Of a DNA stretch of 64,000 bases, positions 34,035 through 45,873 are shown piece by piece. The stretch is from Prostheceraeus crozeri (lineage: Eukaryota > Platyhelminthes > Polycladida > Euryleptidae). Both the position numbers and the translations under genes were made by a program. The stretch spans positions 806,001 to 870,000 of the forward strand of contig CAJQUW010010359.1 of assembly GCA_907163375.1 (NCBI GenBank), read 5' to 3'. Numbering within the stretch: the stretch's first letter is position 1; the number at the start of each line of letters is the position of its first letter. The notes under the pieces were generated by a model. The model was not told where the DNA came from and did not search any database. It worked only from the letters and a program-made list of their open reading frames with translations.

Positions 34035-34163
34035 ATGTGTTCGCTGAATGATATCTCATGACTCCATGGATATATTTCATATTTGAATTCATGAATTTTG
34101 AAACAGCTTAATTATCTAAGCAAGCATTCCTTTCTTCACTTTTGACTAATCAATGACATAGGA

Positions 34164-35170
34164 ATGACGTCGAGATTTGTAAACATGTCAGAGGAAGAAG
34201 TTAATTCTGATATCGATAATAGAATACCAAAAAGTACTTGGAATAAGATGAGATGGGCATTCAAGCATTTGTCACCTGGCATGACCACTGGAAAAAGAAT
34301 TGACGATAATGTTTTGAAAGTATATAAAAATGTGAAAGAATTTACACCAAACGATCTCAATCACTGTTTGAAGTACTTCTTCGCTGAGGTCAGAAAGGTT
34401 GATGGAGATATGTATCCTCTCAGAACGTGCGATGCTACAGCTATTTATATTTCAATATGAAATGGAAAATTTCTATTTTTACGGACATTGAAAGTGCTCG
34501 TGATTCCCTTGATGCTCAGATGAAAAAATCAGCTCAACGCGTACGTAAAAAAGAACAATTGCCAATTCTAGAACATTGTGGGAAAATGGTAGTTTGGAAT
34601 TCAAATCCAGATCATATCCACACACTTATTTATCATTTGGGAGTTCATTTGAGCCTTAAGCGTAAAGAACATCGTGATATGGAATTTGGAGACGAATCTC
34701 AATTAATTCTTTGTAAAGTGATGATAAAGAATATTTGAAATACGTTGAAAGAATGTCAAAAAACAAGCGTTATGGATTAAAATGTGCCAGAATGGACCCC
34801 AAAGAGACTCGAGTTTATCAGAACACGGAACCCAGATCGATGTGTGATCAAATTATATAAAGAGTACATTCGACATAGACCAGATGGTGCGTGCAAAGCA
34901 TTTTATCTGACGCCCTTACAGAAACATCAAAAAAGGAGCTGTTTGGCTGCACAATGGGGATTCATAAAATTGAAAATACACTAAACGTTGATGAAAAATA
35001 TTGCAAAAGACGGCGAATTCTTTACGAACACTCTTTACGACGCACTGCTAAGACTCGACTTGTACAAGGCGCATATCCAAGGAGGTTGCAGCACTCAAAA
35101 CAGGTGGAATCAATGAAAAAGCAGATAGTGCCTACATTCATGCCGAGGTATTCGAGAAAGATATGTCGAA
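34164..35170 (+). pseudogene. Crypton-type tyrosine recombinase (DUF3504-like), frame-shifted
   Basis: Segments in the order of the family are NDLNHCLKYFFAEVRKVDGD (N-terminal DUF3504-like block); LGVHLSLKRKEHRDMEFGDE (family LG-HF-LR-REEHRNL, holding the first catalytic arginine region); KYVERMSKNKRYGLK; PDRCVIKLYKEYIRHRPD and AFYLTPL; then HSLRRTAKTRL, the catalytic HxxR block. The usual spacing is kept, but the frame changes at least three times, and the family's final active-site tyrosine block is not evident. Related domains occur in the host proteins ZMYM2, QRICH1 and KCTD1, but the decay and the transposon-rich context favour a dead Crypton copy. Length (about 330 codons) suits the domain. 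Confidence 0.75.
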
Positions 35171-35560
35171 AGTGCTGTATGGATAATATGAGCTACAACA
35201 AACAATGTTGTATCTACAAACAACACAAACACACGAGAAAACAAGTCTATCAATTTTTATGGATGTACTTTTAACAATTGCACTTTGGTGTTACTCTATT
35301 ATTTGTATTGGGTTGGAACTAAGCTCAGACTCATCTCGTAATTATTAATAATTTATTAGTTATCTGTAAGAGTGTATTAGTGGTTTAGAAGTCTAAGACA
35401 ATTCCGTCTTCAATTTTTGAATCTGGCACATCTTCTAGCTCTCATGGAGCATTTAAGAGCTAATTCTTTTCGCTTCGGTGAGTCAGAACTTAGTTTTCAA
35501 TCATAGTACTGTTTCAATCGTTAAAGTGTGTTATAACACATTACAGGTAATCTACTCCCA

Positions 35561-35584
35561 GGTAATCTACTGCAGTAGATTACC
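35561..35584. repeat. perfect 24-bp palindrome
   Basis: GGTAATCTACTG followed by CAGTAGATTACC is exactly self-complementary. The half-site GGTAATCTACT also occurs directly before it (about 35545). It sits between the Crypton relic and the fold-back element and may be a remnant of a DNA-element terminus. Confidence 0.8.
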
Positions 35585-35689
35585 AGAAAGATATTGCAGT
35601 TCAAAATATATGTTGATTGATCTGGATATCTAGCGTTATTAAACTCAAATCGAGCCTAAATTGGCATATTCCCCAGAAAATAGGTATTC

Positions 35690-36000
35690 CATGAAGTCAG
35701 AAGGGCAAGAAAATGTAGAAATCTGAAGCGGTCTCGGATTTCTACGATTATCTTGCCCGCTGGATTCATAGTATAGCTTATCCTCTAAATCTATGGCAAA
35801 TGTCCAATAGACAATGTGATTGTATGAATATTTCTATGAAAATATATCTTGTCCTCCCAGGAGGGCAAGATAAGAAATATTGTCCTGCGACATTTTTCAT
35901 ATCATGGCATATTACCCTCACGGATTTAGAGGATAAAGTTTTCCGATCGGAAAAGTTTGCTCTTCCGGTACTCTTTCGGGGACATGCATTCATATTAGGA
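35690..36000. mobile_element. fold-back cluster downstream of the Crypton relic
   Basis: Several nested inverted pairs are present: GGGCAAGA...TAGAAATC with its complement (about 35704-35762), CTTGTCCTCCCAGGAGGGCAAG (near 35848-35870), and TATCCTCTAAATC with GATTTAGAGGATA (about 35778 and 35925). The common word is GGGCAAGATA. Overall it looks like a palindromic MITE or a composite of several. Confidence 0.6.
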
Positions 36001-36019
36001 AAATAAATACCGTTTTTCA

Positions 36020-36900
36020 TTTCAATTGTGGCAATCTATAATGACAGTAGAAGACAAAGTAGTCTCCTCGTAGCCACAGACCTCGAAATCTTCTTAACTC
36101 ACATAAAAAGGCAACTACCCCTGCCACTTATAAATAAGGCGGGAAAATCCTCTAATTGCATGCCGGTACCTAGGAGTTGTTATCGAAGGGTTATGTTGAG
36201 CGATATGGAGATGGAACATCTACCATCGTTACCAATGACAATTCCAAAACATCCTTCGCGAGAGGTATAAAATTCAGATAGAGAGTTCACGAGCGTCTTA
36301 GTACACATCAGAATTTAGCATTTTTAATCACCAGATGAAGCGTGACTTATTTTAAAATGACGACGTGGGATTCATGTTGAAATCACTCTAATGCGCGACA
36401 AAAAATGACAGGAGTGCTCTCTCAAGACAATATTATTTGCTTAACAAAGTTCATCCAGTCATTGATAAACTTCTGCAGTTCACTCTGCTGAGAAGATAAA
36501 GCTCATGAAGATGTCTCGAACGAATAAGAAGACAGAGGATATGTAAAAGAAGAAAAACACTAAGCTGCATTTTAGAGGTTGTCTCTTCGCATGAGCACCT
36601 ACATCTCTTCGCATTAGGTTGTCTCTTCGCATGCAGTCATTGTTTTGACTGATTCTTTGTTAACTGATGAATATTTCACATTTCCGCATTAGAAAAATGT
36701 CAACGAAGAATTAAAGCAATTTGTTCAACTTACTCATAATTCTTCTAGCTTGTCAAAATAATAATTGCTTGTTTCTTAAATTTTGAGTTTGATGTCGAAC
36801 CATGGAAAACGAATCGAATCGTTAAGAACCAATACCGAAAAACGCCGATTTTATCCCCGGCCCGGTACCTGTCACAATTAACCCCACCCAACACCCGGCG
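36020..36900. other. intron; direct repeat near 36590-36630
   Basis: GGTTGTCTCTTCGCAT occurs twice within 40 bases (about 36580 and 36616). Nothing else is supported. Around 36840-36900 there is a C-rich patch of unknown origin. Confidence 0.35.
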
Positions 36901-36904
36901 ACTA

Positions 36905-36975
36905 TGCAATAGATAGAGGATAGCTATGTGATTCTCTGGGATAAAGAGGAGGAAATTATTTGATGAATTATTTGA
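36905..36975 (+). repeat. solo arm of the MITE at 44446-44569
   Basis: AGATAGAGGATAGCTATG, GATTCTCTGGGATA and GGAAATTATTTGATG match one arm of the inverted-repeat element at 44446-44569. The second arm is absent. Confidence 0.55.
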
Positions 36976-36990
36976 ATTCTACCTGACGGT

Positions 36991-38143
36991 AGAAAAAAGG
37001 AAATTTACAGGTCCAGTATAAAATTTAAAATTCACACCGACGTTTATGTACTAAAGTCTATTTCATATAGATTGAATATAAAGGAGAGATGGGGTGCGAA
37101 ACAGGTAGTAATGGGTTACATAGCACCAATAGCATCTTAATGATGACCTGACTAGGTAGGAAACATACAGGACATAGTAATAATATTAATAATAATGTGT
37201 CCTTATTCAAAGAAAATGAAAATCATACAGCACACTTGAGATCACAATAATGGCAATAAGCACAAGTGACATGGAAAAGAACTTTATATAGTATAAAATG
37301 CTATGAATCTAATTATACAAAAGTGTACAATACGGAATAAATGATGATATTCTTCTGATTGTTCTAATGACAGGTAAATGTAGATGACAAGAGCTCATAG
37401 TCTCAGGACACAAAAAATGCGAAGGACTACAAGGTTGCATCAGTTTCTTAAATTCTTTTAAAACTCTGTTATCATGTCTTACAGACAAAGGAGTAAAGGC
37501 AGTACAACGACAAGATTTTCCACAAATGATCCTGTGTGAGAGTTTACGAATTTTCTCAAGTTTGTCGTTGTCCTTCTTCGTGATGCCAACAAGCAAGGGA
37601 GAATTGAACTCAAGCAAGCTCTGAATATACATATTATAGATCACAATGAGATCTTCTTTGGATATCCTTTAATGGATCTTTTAGATAAAAGATATCTTTT
37701 AAGATAAATCTTTTAAAATATCTTTTAATGGATTGCTAATACAAAAGGCTTGAGTTATCAGCACATGGACTCTCTCACTCACTCATCACTTTTTGCGTCC
37801 TTTTCTTCCTGAAGATGCTGGGTTAGACATGCACATAATCAGTACATGCGGATAAGTATAAAATAGCTATAAAATAATTGGAAGAATGTAATGTACAGCA
37901 CAGACCTAAGAATTACTTAGCACATAGTTAAGAGTTGTAAAAGATGTGAATTGGATATCTGATACCTCTATAATATAACATATTGTCACGGTTTTTACAT
38001 TATAGAAAATTTTTAATGATTTCATAGACCATCCCTCCTTTTATATTCAACCTACATGTCATTATGACATAGACTGTTGCACATGGACGTCGGTGTGAAT
38101 TTTGAATTTCATACTGGACCTGTTAATTTCATTCCCTTTTTTC
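36991..38143. repeat. inverted repeat pair (about 105 bp) enclosing 0.9 kb with a LINE tail
   Basis: The left arm 36991-37092 and the right arm 38029-38143 are inverted copies. They share ACAGGTCCAGTAT, AAAATTCACACCGACGT, a TAGATTGAATATAAA-like block and GGAG(A/G)GATGG. The interior contains a minus-strand LINE tail (37300-37690). Either this is one element with long ends that captured a LINE fragment, or two copies of one repeat landed in opposite orientation. Confidence 0.6.
37300..37690 (-). mobile_element. LINE tail, same family as 20357-21640
   Basis: The minus-strand frame reads IYNMYIQSLLEFNSPLLVGI, KLEKIRKLSHRIICG and FTPLSVRHDNRVLKEFKKLM. This lines up with the end of the 379-codon frame at 20357 (IYQNCIRSILEYAAPLF, IQRRAHVIVCG, FLPLAYRR). 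Only the post-polymerase end is present, so it is a typical 5'-truncated copy. Confidence 0.8.
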
Positions 38144-38149
38144 ATTGAG

Positions 38150-39460
38150 ATAGCTGACGGATGTTAAGTGAGATTAATTGTAATAAATAACGAAAGCGAA
38201 AACAAAATCAACATTTTTCAATATTGGCTCTTTCAAATTCAATTCAAAACATGACAAATAGCCAATACATTCTATTTAAAACATGAAAAACGAGTAGCGA
38301 ATGTTGCAAAATTCAGCACAGACGTGGATCAAAGTAACACTAGAGCACTTCCAGTTTGCTCAGATATCGAATGATGTCATGCGTGAAATTCTATATTTTG
38401 CATGTCTTCATGTTACCATAGTATGTGTCGTGAGAAAGTATATACATGTAGATTTTATGGAATTATTCTATTAATTATATACGCAGAGGACAGAAGGCAG
38501 CAACTGCACCGATGCCAGAAGTCATCAGAAGGGAATGCTTCATATCCCTGCAAAGAATTACTCGATGCATGATGTAGTTTCCCAGAAATGTGTTAGTCTG
38601 CTCAAAATCCTTGAATAATATGGCCAGGGAAACCATGCTCCAAAGGCCAATTCGAAACTTTTAAAATATTTCATTAAATGAACTTTTTTTGATAATTCAT
38701 TTTATGCGAATTCCTGCTTTATTGGTGTATAAGTGAATCTTTTTTACCAATACACTTGAAAAGCTTTGCATATCTAGGATGAGCTGAATTCTCCGCAGCT
38801 TTTGTATTACACAACGGATCTGTATTTCAAAAGTTGTGATAATTGCATGATGTCAAAAGTTGTTATCGGATCATGACGTCTTACAGTAAAAAAAAAGACG
38901 CTCCTTAAAAAACAACGGTTAAACCACCACATTGATTACAAAGACTTGGAAATTCAGTTACCGGAAGCAGATTACTGTCCCTGCATTGGATTACAACATT
39001 TTATCCAATGTAGAAGAAGCATGATCTACGACTACTATGACTGACTTTGTCCGGCCTTCGTGATCTGTGATGTAAGAAAAACACCTATATGGGACGGCTT
39101 TCATGATCATCATGATGACCAATTTGGGAGCAAGAATCTAAGTATCGTCTTTAAGTCCGATTCAAATGGATGATTGCTCACATTATAACCCGAATGTAGC
39201 ATCTGTCCCACGGGGACATAATGCCTGTTTAAGTATTGCAAGCGCATTAACTTAGGCGATATGCCAGTAGTCTGTCTAAAGTGATATAGTACTAAATTAA
39301 ATAAAATCAATTTTAGAATAATTTACAAATCCCAAGTGCACGAAAACCATTGATAGTAGAGATGACGGTGATCTATGTACTTGTGAATTGCTTTGGAATT
39401 TATTGCCTTACACACCAGAAATAAACGTTGAATTGTATTCTGCTTCTGTCCGTAGCGTGG
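38150..39460. other. intron, nothing recognised
   Basis: AT-rich. No exon with convincing splice sites and phase, and no repeat I can delimit. Confidence 0.35.
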
Positions 39461-39469
39461 TGGTATGGC

Positions 39470-39715
39470 CATATTCTGAGATGAGATGAGGCTGACTGGA
39501 CAAAAAGATCTTTCCAGCTGAAAGTCGAAGGCAGAAGGCCGAGAGGAAGACCAAGGAAAACATGGTCGCAAGTCATCTCCGAGGATCTTCACGTTTTGGA
39601 CCTGAATCCAGCAATGGTCTACAATCGACAGGAGTGGAGGCGCGCCATCAGAAAGCAACAACCGTCTGACCCTGTTCAAAGTGTACACGGACGAAAAGCG
39701 GGGAAGTAAAGTAAG
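39470..39715 (+). mobile_element. LINE 3' end, RTE-like C-terminal tail
   Basis: The plus strand reads FQLKVEGRRPRGRPRKTW, SQVISEDLHVLDLNPAMVY and NRQEWRRAIRKQQP, ending near a TAA and a GTAAGTAA-like 3' sequence. 'VEGRRPRGRPRKTW...DL..L.L....V.DR-x-x-WRR-x-I' is the classic extreme C-terminus of RTE-like LINE proteins. Everything upstream is missing or decayed. Confidence 0.85.
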
Positions 39716-39787
39716 TAATTGATTTCTATATTAACGAACGAGTCAATTTTAATTTAGTAAATTGTATTGATTTCTCCATGACAAAAT

Positions 39788-39962
39788 ACTTAAGTGGTTG
39801 GCGCAGCCATCAATTAGTCTTGAGGTCGAGCCCCGAGTGTGTCACTGAAAGTCGGCAGGAAGAATATCTGAACTGAAAGCATCACACGATCCAGCAAAAT
39901 CCAATTACATCAAAACAGTCTAAGTCCCCAGAGGCGTAGGAGAGACGATAAAGCTTCAATGC
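39788..39962 (+). repeat. SINE family A, plus-strand copy
   Basis: B-box region TTGAGGTCGAGCCCCGAGTG, then GTCACTGAAAGTCGGCAGGA and the 3' end AGGAGAGACGATAAAGCTTC. The A-box end is eroded. It lies about 70 bp after the LINE tail. Confidence 0.65.
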
Positions 39963-39969
39963 AAAATGT

Positions 39970-41580
39970 GCTTGAATTATGATAAGATACATTGTTTACA
40001 TTTGCGGATATTATTCTTATCTGCATGTGCCCTGCCAAAATCTACCAGTTTTTATGATGAACACAATTATTGATGCGCTATTAATACAAAATATACACTA
40101 TAGTTCAATAAATAGATGAACAAAGAATGGATTAAGGAATATCTACATACACAGTGTACTTTGGAAGATGGCAGAAAAGTCAGGAAATGTTTCAATTAAA
40201 CATGCGAAACATCATCAAACGCTAGTAGTATTTAAGGTACTTTCATACAAAAAGTAAGAAATACAAGAGCGTAAAAATTGACTTCTGCTGGCACACAAAG
40301 GCAGAACACAAAGGGCATTGCCACGCACACGTATGATTTAAAGTCTTTGTTTGAGCTAACCCTCTCACACCGCTCTCCGGTTGCGTCAGAAATGAGGTGA
40401 CCGAGTTCTACACTTAGAGGAACTTACAAATGAACATTTACATAATCTTGCTTGAAATAATGAGGCTTGTCCTTCTATGCTTTCCATGTAGGGAGCTCCA
40501 CTTGCTCATGTTGCAAGCGCAAAACTATGAATTCAATCCGGAAGGCCTTTTCGATCACCACCGGCTGTCTTTTTCAACGGAATGACAGAATGGCAAATGA
40601 CATGCAGACACTGTGTGACATGAACTCATGGTCAATTATCGAAGGACATGCTGGACCCTGACAAAATGAAATTCACTTAAATTCACTTTACAATGTGGAA
40701 CGATGACTTATCAACATCAAAAGAAAAAATCTGATGAACAGGAACGAAAACGGTGATGTAATGGAAATACCTTTTTCCTCAATTAACTATTCATTTCACT
40801 ATTTCATATGTTCTTACCGTCCATTAAAGGTCTTCCGAATTGAATTCATAGTTTTGTGTTTGGAACATCATCAAGTTGGGCTCTCGACATGGAAAGCATT
40901 AATCTTGTATATTTTCCTCAAAGTAGTATTCATCGCTGTGATTTATTGGATAGTCTATTTTTTGTACCTTAAAATGTACTATTAATCCTATTCATATTAT
41001 GCCGCGTTATCAAACCATGTCAAACCTCACCTCCAATCGATTATTTCACAACGATATCGCTCTTCCGTTCACTTGTTATCAACTTGAATTATTACACTCA
41101 TAAATTTATGATTATTCTCCTTCAAATATTGCTTTCATTCGGCGTTCCGTTGAAATGTCAGAGGAACAGAAAATATCAATTCAAGCTCCGACAAAAGTCG
41201 AGTGAGATAAAACCGCGAATGAACTTGTTCCGCTTTTTATTCGTACTTAAAACATGCTTGCGCCTCATGTTTGAACAATTTTTAGACCTCAAACGAACGG
41301 CGTAAACCTCACTTCTTCACAGTAGTTTGTTCCCTCACGTATCCTGAATCAAATGAATGATATGTCCCTATTCAAACATGCATTGAAACAATTCAATACA
41401 CAATTGATGCTGACATGAACATCAGCTTGATAAACGGTCAACTGTCATAGCTGCACATATTATTTCAATGTCATTTTTTCCTATCAATCATAGCTATTTT
41501 TCTTCCCACTTTCTATTTTAAACAAACTCGTGTCGTGTGCTTTCATTATCTACAAATATAAAATGAAATTGGTTTCTTTC
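39970..41580. other. intron, nothing recognised
   Basis: AT-rich; short open frames at 40467-40661, 40734-40985 and 41084-41305 show no family motif and no credible splice context. Confidence 0.3.
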
Positions 41581-41583
41581 TAG

Positions 41584-41734
41584 CTCATTGCTGCTAGGTT
41601 TGGTACTAGATATCGGACGAATGAAGGTGACAGAAGCAGGTCGGAGTAGGATCCGGTCGCTGGACCGACTTACGGTGTTGGAAACAACATCAATTCATGG
41701 ATGTATAATAAAGCTGTGTTATGTGATTATATTG
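41584..41734 (+). other. splice-like or terminal-repeat-like segment, plus strand
   Basis: A pyrimidine tract and TAG (GGTTTCTTTCTAG) precede, and TATATTG|GTAAGTAAT follows, a 151-bp stretch that is GC-richer than its surroundings. One frame is open throughout (LLLGLVLDIGRMKVTEAGRS). It also contains an AATAAA followed by a TG-rich stretch, as in a 3' end or terminal repeat of a retroelement. I cannot tell an exon from a retroelement remnant. Confidence 0.25.
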
Positions 41735-41814
41735 GTAAGTAATATTTCTTCAGTTTTTAGAGCGAATTACATAATTTTATTAGGAGGTTGCTCTTGATGG
41801 TAATGTGCAGTTTG

Positions 41815-41900
41815 TGTTGAATGACACACACCGCAGTTCCTCTAATAAACACCGCGGCGTTTATTTACAATGTACTTTGAATGCGGCGTTTATTAAAATG
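41815..41900. repeat. small inverted repeat, GCGGCGTTTATT words
   Basis: TAATAAACACCGC and GCGGCGTTTATT are arranged as inverted and direct copies within 80 bases, flanked by TGTACTTTGAAT. It may be a very small MITE. Confidence 0.35.
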
Positions 41901-42847
41901 TACGTTTTTCCACATGACAGTTTTCCAAACTGAAAACAATGGTAATTACAGGAATATAACCTTTACGGAAAATCATCAATAAGAGCTAAGAGCTCATCTA
42001 GTAGACTTACTGCATTACCGATTTATTCAGTCGACAAAGTGAGGTAGTATCGACGCTGATTGAACGCAGTATGGAACTAAATCCTTGGAATTAACAATAC
42101 CTGTATTTCCGGTTTCCCTCCATGGTCAATAGAAGGCAGGGCTCACACTTACAAAACTTGAGCCTGAGCGTGATGAGTTATGACATGACTCGGTACTCGA
42201 CGGTACGGTAGAGCAACAGCCAGAGACAGGAGCCTCTCTCCTAAACTCTGACAGCCGCCATTAGGTAGCAAAGTGCAGACAAGGGTTATGACTTACTCTA
42301 TCAAAATTCAGACTACCACCAGACCAGCCAATATCATTATGTATTCCAGTCTCGCTTGATAACAAAGTACTTGATTTTTTCTCTCAAATAGATGATATAC
42401 ACGTACGTTGAAAATTAATTACTACTTCCACAAGGTAAATGAAGCTTTTTTGTTTTACCTGTGTTCCCTCCGAGAGATCTTACGATGTTTGACAATGCAA
42501 TAGCTTCAGCATATTTCATGCGCATTTTTGTTTTTATTTCAGTAATTACTAATCTCAACCAAATGCTCGCAACTTTACATTATACTGGAAAATCATCTGT
42601 ACTTGCTTTTGCAACGCATGCAACGCGTTCAACATCCAGTTAGCGCATGACTGTATGAAGTCCGTATATATAGTAGTTTTATATATGTGTGTTCTGTCGC
42701 TGCCATCAACGTTATCATCAAAAATTCTTCCTCACTGATGACATATTCCACAAATTCAACATTGCTCATGTCTATCCGTCACGTGATTGAATTCTATTCT
42801 AACAACATTTTCAATTTCGCAATTAAAACAGTAATCTGGAATGAAGC

Positions 42848-43037
42848 TTTAGCGTCACTACTCCCTGCACTACTGGGGGACTTGGACGGTGTTGACATAG
42901 TCAGACTTTAATCGGAAGAGTTGGGATCTTTTTAGTCCGGATGCCCTTCCTGCCGATTTCCAATGACACTTTTGGGGCTCGATCTCTGGACCACAAGATC
43001 GCTAGGCCAAGCACTTAACCTCTGCGCCACGGACTAC
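42848..43037 (-). repeat. SINE family A, well-preserved minus-strand copy
   Basis: Minus strand: GTAGTCCGTGGCGCAGAGGT, GGTCCAGAGATCGAGCCCC, AAGTGTCATTGGAAATCGGC, GGGCATCCGGACTAAAA, then AGTCTGACTATGTCAACACC and GTAGTGACGCTAAA. It covers the full consensus seen at 22414 and 55031. Confidence 0.85.
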
Positions 43038-43049
43038 AAAACCATTCAT

Positions 43050-44050
43050 GAAAAAATCAGAAATTCACAAAATCTTGATACCCCTATAACTCTTCCCTAG
43101 AAAAACTGCCCCTGCAAATCTACAAAAAGTAAGGGATCAATAACCATTCTTTTAAATTGAAGTGTTGGACGAATTACCTGACCCAACAAAATTCTTGCCA
43201 CGGAGACCACTAATCTGAACAGTTATCTGACATTTGAGAATACCTGAATTCTGGTAATTATAAATAGAATACGAGACCTTCGATGAAGCATTTGACGTGA
43301 ATGCAAACAAAATGTTTCACCTCATTTCACTCCCACAGTGCAAATAAGTTTCTCAAAATTCCTTCACGACAACAAGATATCGCTGCCTTGATACCTCCCG
43401 CCTCCGCTACTGCTCGCTTTCTACAATTGAAATCAAAATAATTCATCCGAAATAAATCCTTAGCATTTTCACATCAACTGTATTCTACTGTGATTCCCAA
43501 AAGACAAAACTAAACAAATATTGATTGTCAGCGCTATTCAACAGCAACATTGAAAGCAAACACAGATCAACTTACAACACAGCACCACTTTTTTAGCCAC
43601 TGTGTGGTTGGACAAGTTTTATAGCATCGATGAATTACCTCTCATGGAAACAACTGAACTACGATGACTATGTTCCAATTTCTAATTTTCCTAAACAATT
43701 GAAGAAATAAACTTATATTTCGATTGAAATCAGAAGTTGAATGAGAAAATTTGCGGAGGTGTACTTCCAGAATACAGGTGTAGAATCGATGAAGAGAAGT
43801 CTACGCGATATTTCTTGTAAACGTGACAATGAAGACAAAATCGCCTGTACAGATATGCCGAAGGATGTGCAATAAAGAAGAAAACGCCAATGCTGGAAAG
43901 CGGCGGCATTGGGGTATCAAAGGCGGCTCTTCTGAGTGAGGTGAACAAAAATGCGCAGTGACAACAGCGGCCGAACGAAACAAAATGCTGGTTGAATGCT
44001 GCTATCGTTGGTGAAATCCTTCCATTCGAAAATGTCCACTGCCACATCAC
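43050..44050. other. intron; GC-richer stretch at 43740-44050 without known match
   Basis: A 106-codon open reading (43730-44050, minus) overlaps the GC-richer part but has no recognisable motif. It adjoins the Penelope-like relic at 44075, so it may be the 5' part of that element or unrelated. Confidence 0.3.
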
Positions 44051-44074
44051 GGATAAATAAATTTGCCATCGAGA

Positions 44075-44995
44075 AAACGTAGTGTATAAACTAACATGCG
44101 ATTCCTGTAAGAACTTCTACATTGGAAGCCCCGAAAGAACACCCCACATCAGATGCAGAGAACATTCCACAAATTCCAACTCATCAATGTACAAACATCT
44201 TCAAAATTGTCAAACAACACTTTTTTCAACAACAATTCTGACCCAGGATTCATATGAAGCTAACTTACGTCTACGAGAAGCCCTATTTATCAGCAAAGTA
44301 AAGTATACCAGATTATTACATAGTTGTAGAATTGTATTTCAGAATCCCTTCTATATTTGATAAAATTTGTTCCCAGGGAAAATCTTGGTAGAGAGAGATT
44401 CTATCGCGGATATCTATGGTCCTAATAATCTGGCGTACTTTAGATCGGATAGAGGATAGCTATACGATTCTATGACATGGCTCGTGAAATTATTTGATAC
44501 ATCCCTCGGGATCCATCAGATAATTTCCTTCTCTATATCCCAGAGAATCGCATAGCCATCCTCTATCCATTACATAAACCCGAAGATCAATGGTAATCTG
44601 AACTCGAACTTTACAGAGATTTTCTTTTTGTATAGTGATATATAATATTTTCCATCATGCTAAATCACTTTTCATTTTTCACATCACTTCATTTCCTCTT
44701 CTTACTTCTTTAATCCTTTTTCCTCTTCCTTTTAGTCATATCACAGTCAATTTCTATTGTCTTTGCTATTGGTAAAATGTAGCCCAATACCATCTGTCTC
44801 ATCCTCACATTTCTATTCATCTTCTCTTATTTATATCTTTATTTCTTACTCATGATATCTTGTTACCCTTTATGTAATGTGAATTTTGAAGTTTGTGCAT
44901 GTAAATGTTTTCCTTCTATGCCTGAAAGTGATCTTCTAATGAAGATCGAAATTAATTGCCAAAATATAAAGTTACAATTGACATCAATATTTATC
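44075..44995 (+). mobile_element. Penelope-like element 4 (relic), GIY-YIG end and 3' region
   Basis: The plus-strand frame 44082-44360 reads YKLTCDSCKNFYIGSPERT, IRCREHSTNSNSSMYKHLQN and LRLREALFISK. These are the GIY-YIG domain of a Penelope-like protein (C..C...FYIG, R..EH, LRLRE-x-L). The sequence to about 44995 looks like its 3' region and ends with a small hairpin-bearing GAAAGTGATCTTCTAATGAA stretch. A short inverted-repeat MITE (44446-44569) is inserted in it. It is a broken, 5'-truncated copy and a different subfamily from the one at 10269-13285. Confidence 0.75.
44446..44569. mobile_element. MITE with about 50-60 bp arms
   Basis: GGATAGAGGATAGCTATACG and its complement ending CATCCTCTATCC enclose paired inner blocks GATTCTATG/CAGAGAATC and AAATTATTTGAT/ATCAGATAATTT. 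It is 124 bp long and non-coding. One arm recurs alone at 36905-36975. Confidence 0.75.
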
Positions 44996-44999
44996 TTGA

Positions 45000-45870
45000 C
45001 TCTTCCCAACCAATAACTTGAAAAGATGTATAGTCAAGACATTCACAAAATGTCCACTGACTTGAACAATTCAAGATCTAAACTCAGGCATTCCTGCAAT
45101 TAGTGATCATTTTCTAATGTGCAGTCCCGAGCGAACAGCAAGTCTGAAATCTCTCACTTATCATTGTCTTTAGTATTTACCATACACGTGTGCAGGGTAA
45201 AATGAATTCATGTAAGAAGGAGTAACAGGCGTTCATCCTGGTAAAATACAAATAAATCTAGTTGTCTATACTCCGAAATACACCTTACTTAGGACACATT
45301 CCATGATGATAAATGATTAGTATGGTGATCGCATGCATCAACCTGATTCCTTAATGTGTGCCTTCAATAATAAGTACATTGATGCGTGAGCCAGTATGAA
45401 TGCCTCATTTTCACCTACAAGTAGGTTCGGTAGAAAATTTAACATGTATGAAGAAAAAATAATGCCAGTAGTATGAGGTTAAAATGAAATTGTAGAGAGA
45501 GACATGAATTTGACTCAGATTTGTTATATTTTGAGATTGAAGTCACAACTTCGTAGGAAAACAAGTAATTTATATCAGTTACTTAAGTGATTGTCGACAT
45601 AACTTATATTTGCTTCATTCAGTTTCAGGTGTTAACGGAGAGTTTTGTAATAGAAGACGAGTCATATAATCATTCCACCTTACGCTTGGTTTCGGCTACA
45701 CAGATAAATTACATTATCTGCGTGTTTGGGTCTAGAGATGACCTTCCTCAATACTGATGGTCACGGCCAGAACTAGTCCCGAAGGGCAAGAAGATCAATT
45801 TTCCATTGAATGCAATGCAAATTCAAACCTGAATTCTGACGAAGCAGAAGATTGACACCTCACAAAACGT
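45000..45870. other. intron, nothing recognised
   Basis: AT-rich sequence between the Penelope-like relic and repeat X with no supported feature. Confidence 0.3.
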
Positions 45871-45873
45871 ACA

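Noticed and set aside
39323-39688. 121-codon minus-strand frame
   Set aside because: It is the antisense of the LINE tail read on the plus strand at 39470-39715.
41584-41734. Confident plus-strand exon
   Set aside because: Splice-like borders are good, but there is no partner exon, and the AATAAA and TG-rich end fit a retroelement remnant equally well.
43730-44050. 106-codon minus-strand frame before the Penelope-like relic
   Set aside because: No family motif and wrong strand for the neighbouring element. Probably an antisense shadow of GC-richer sequence.
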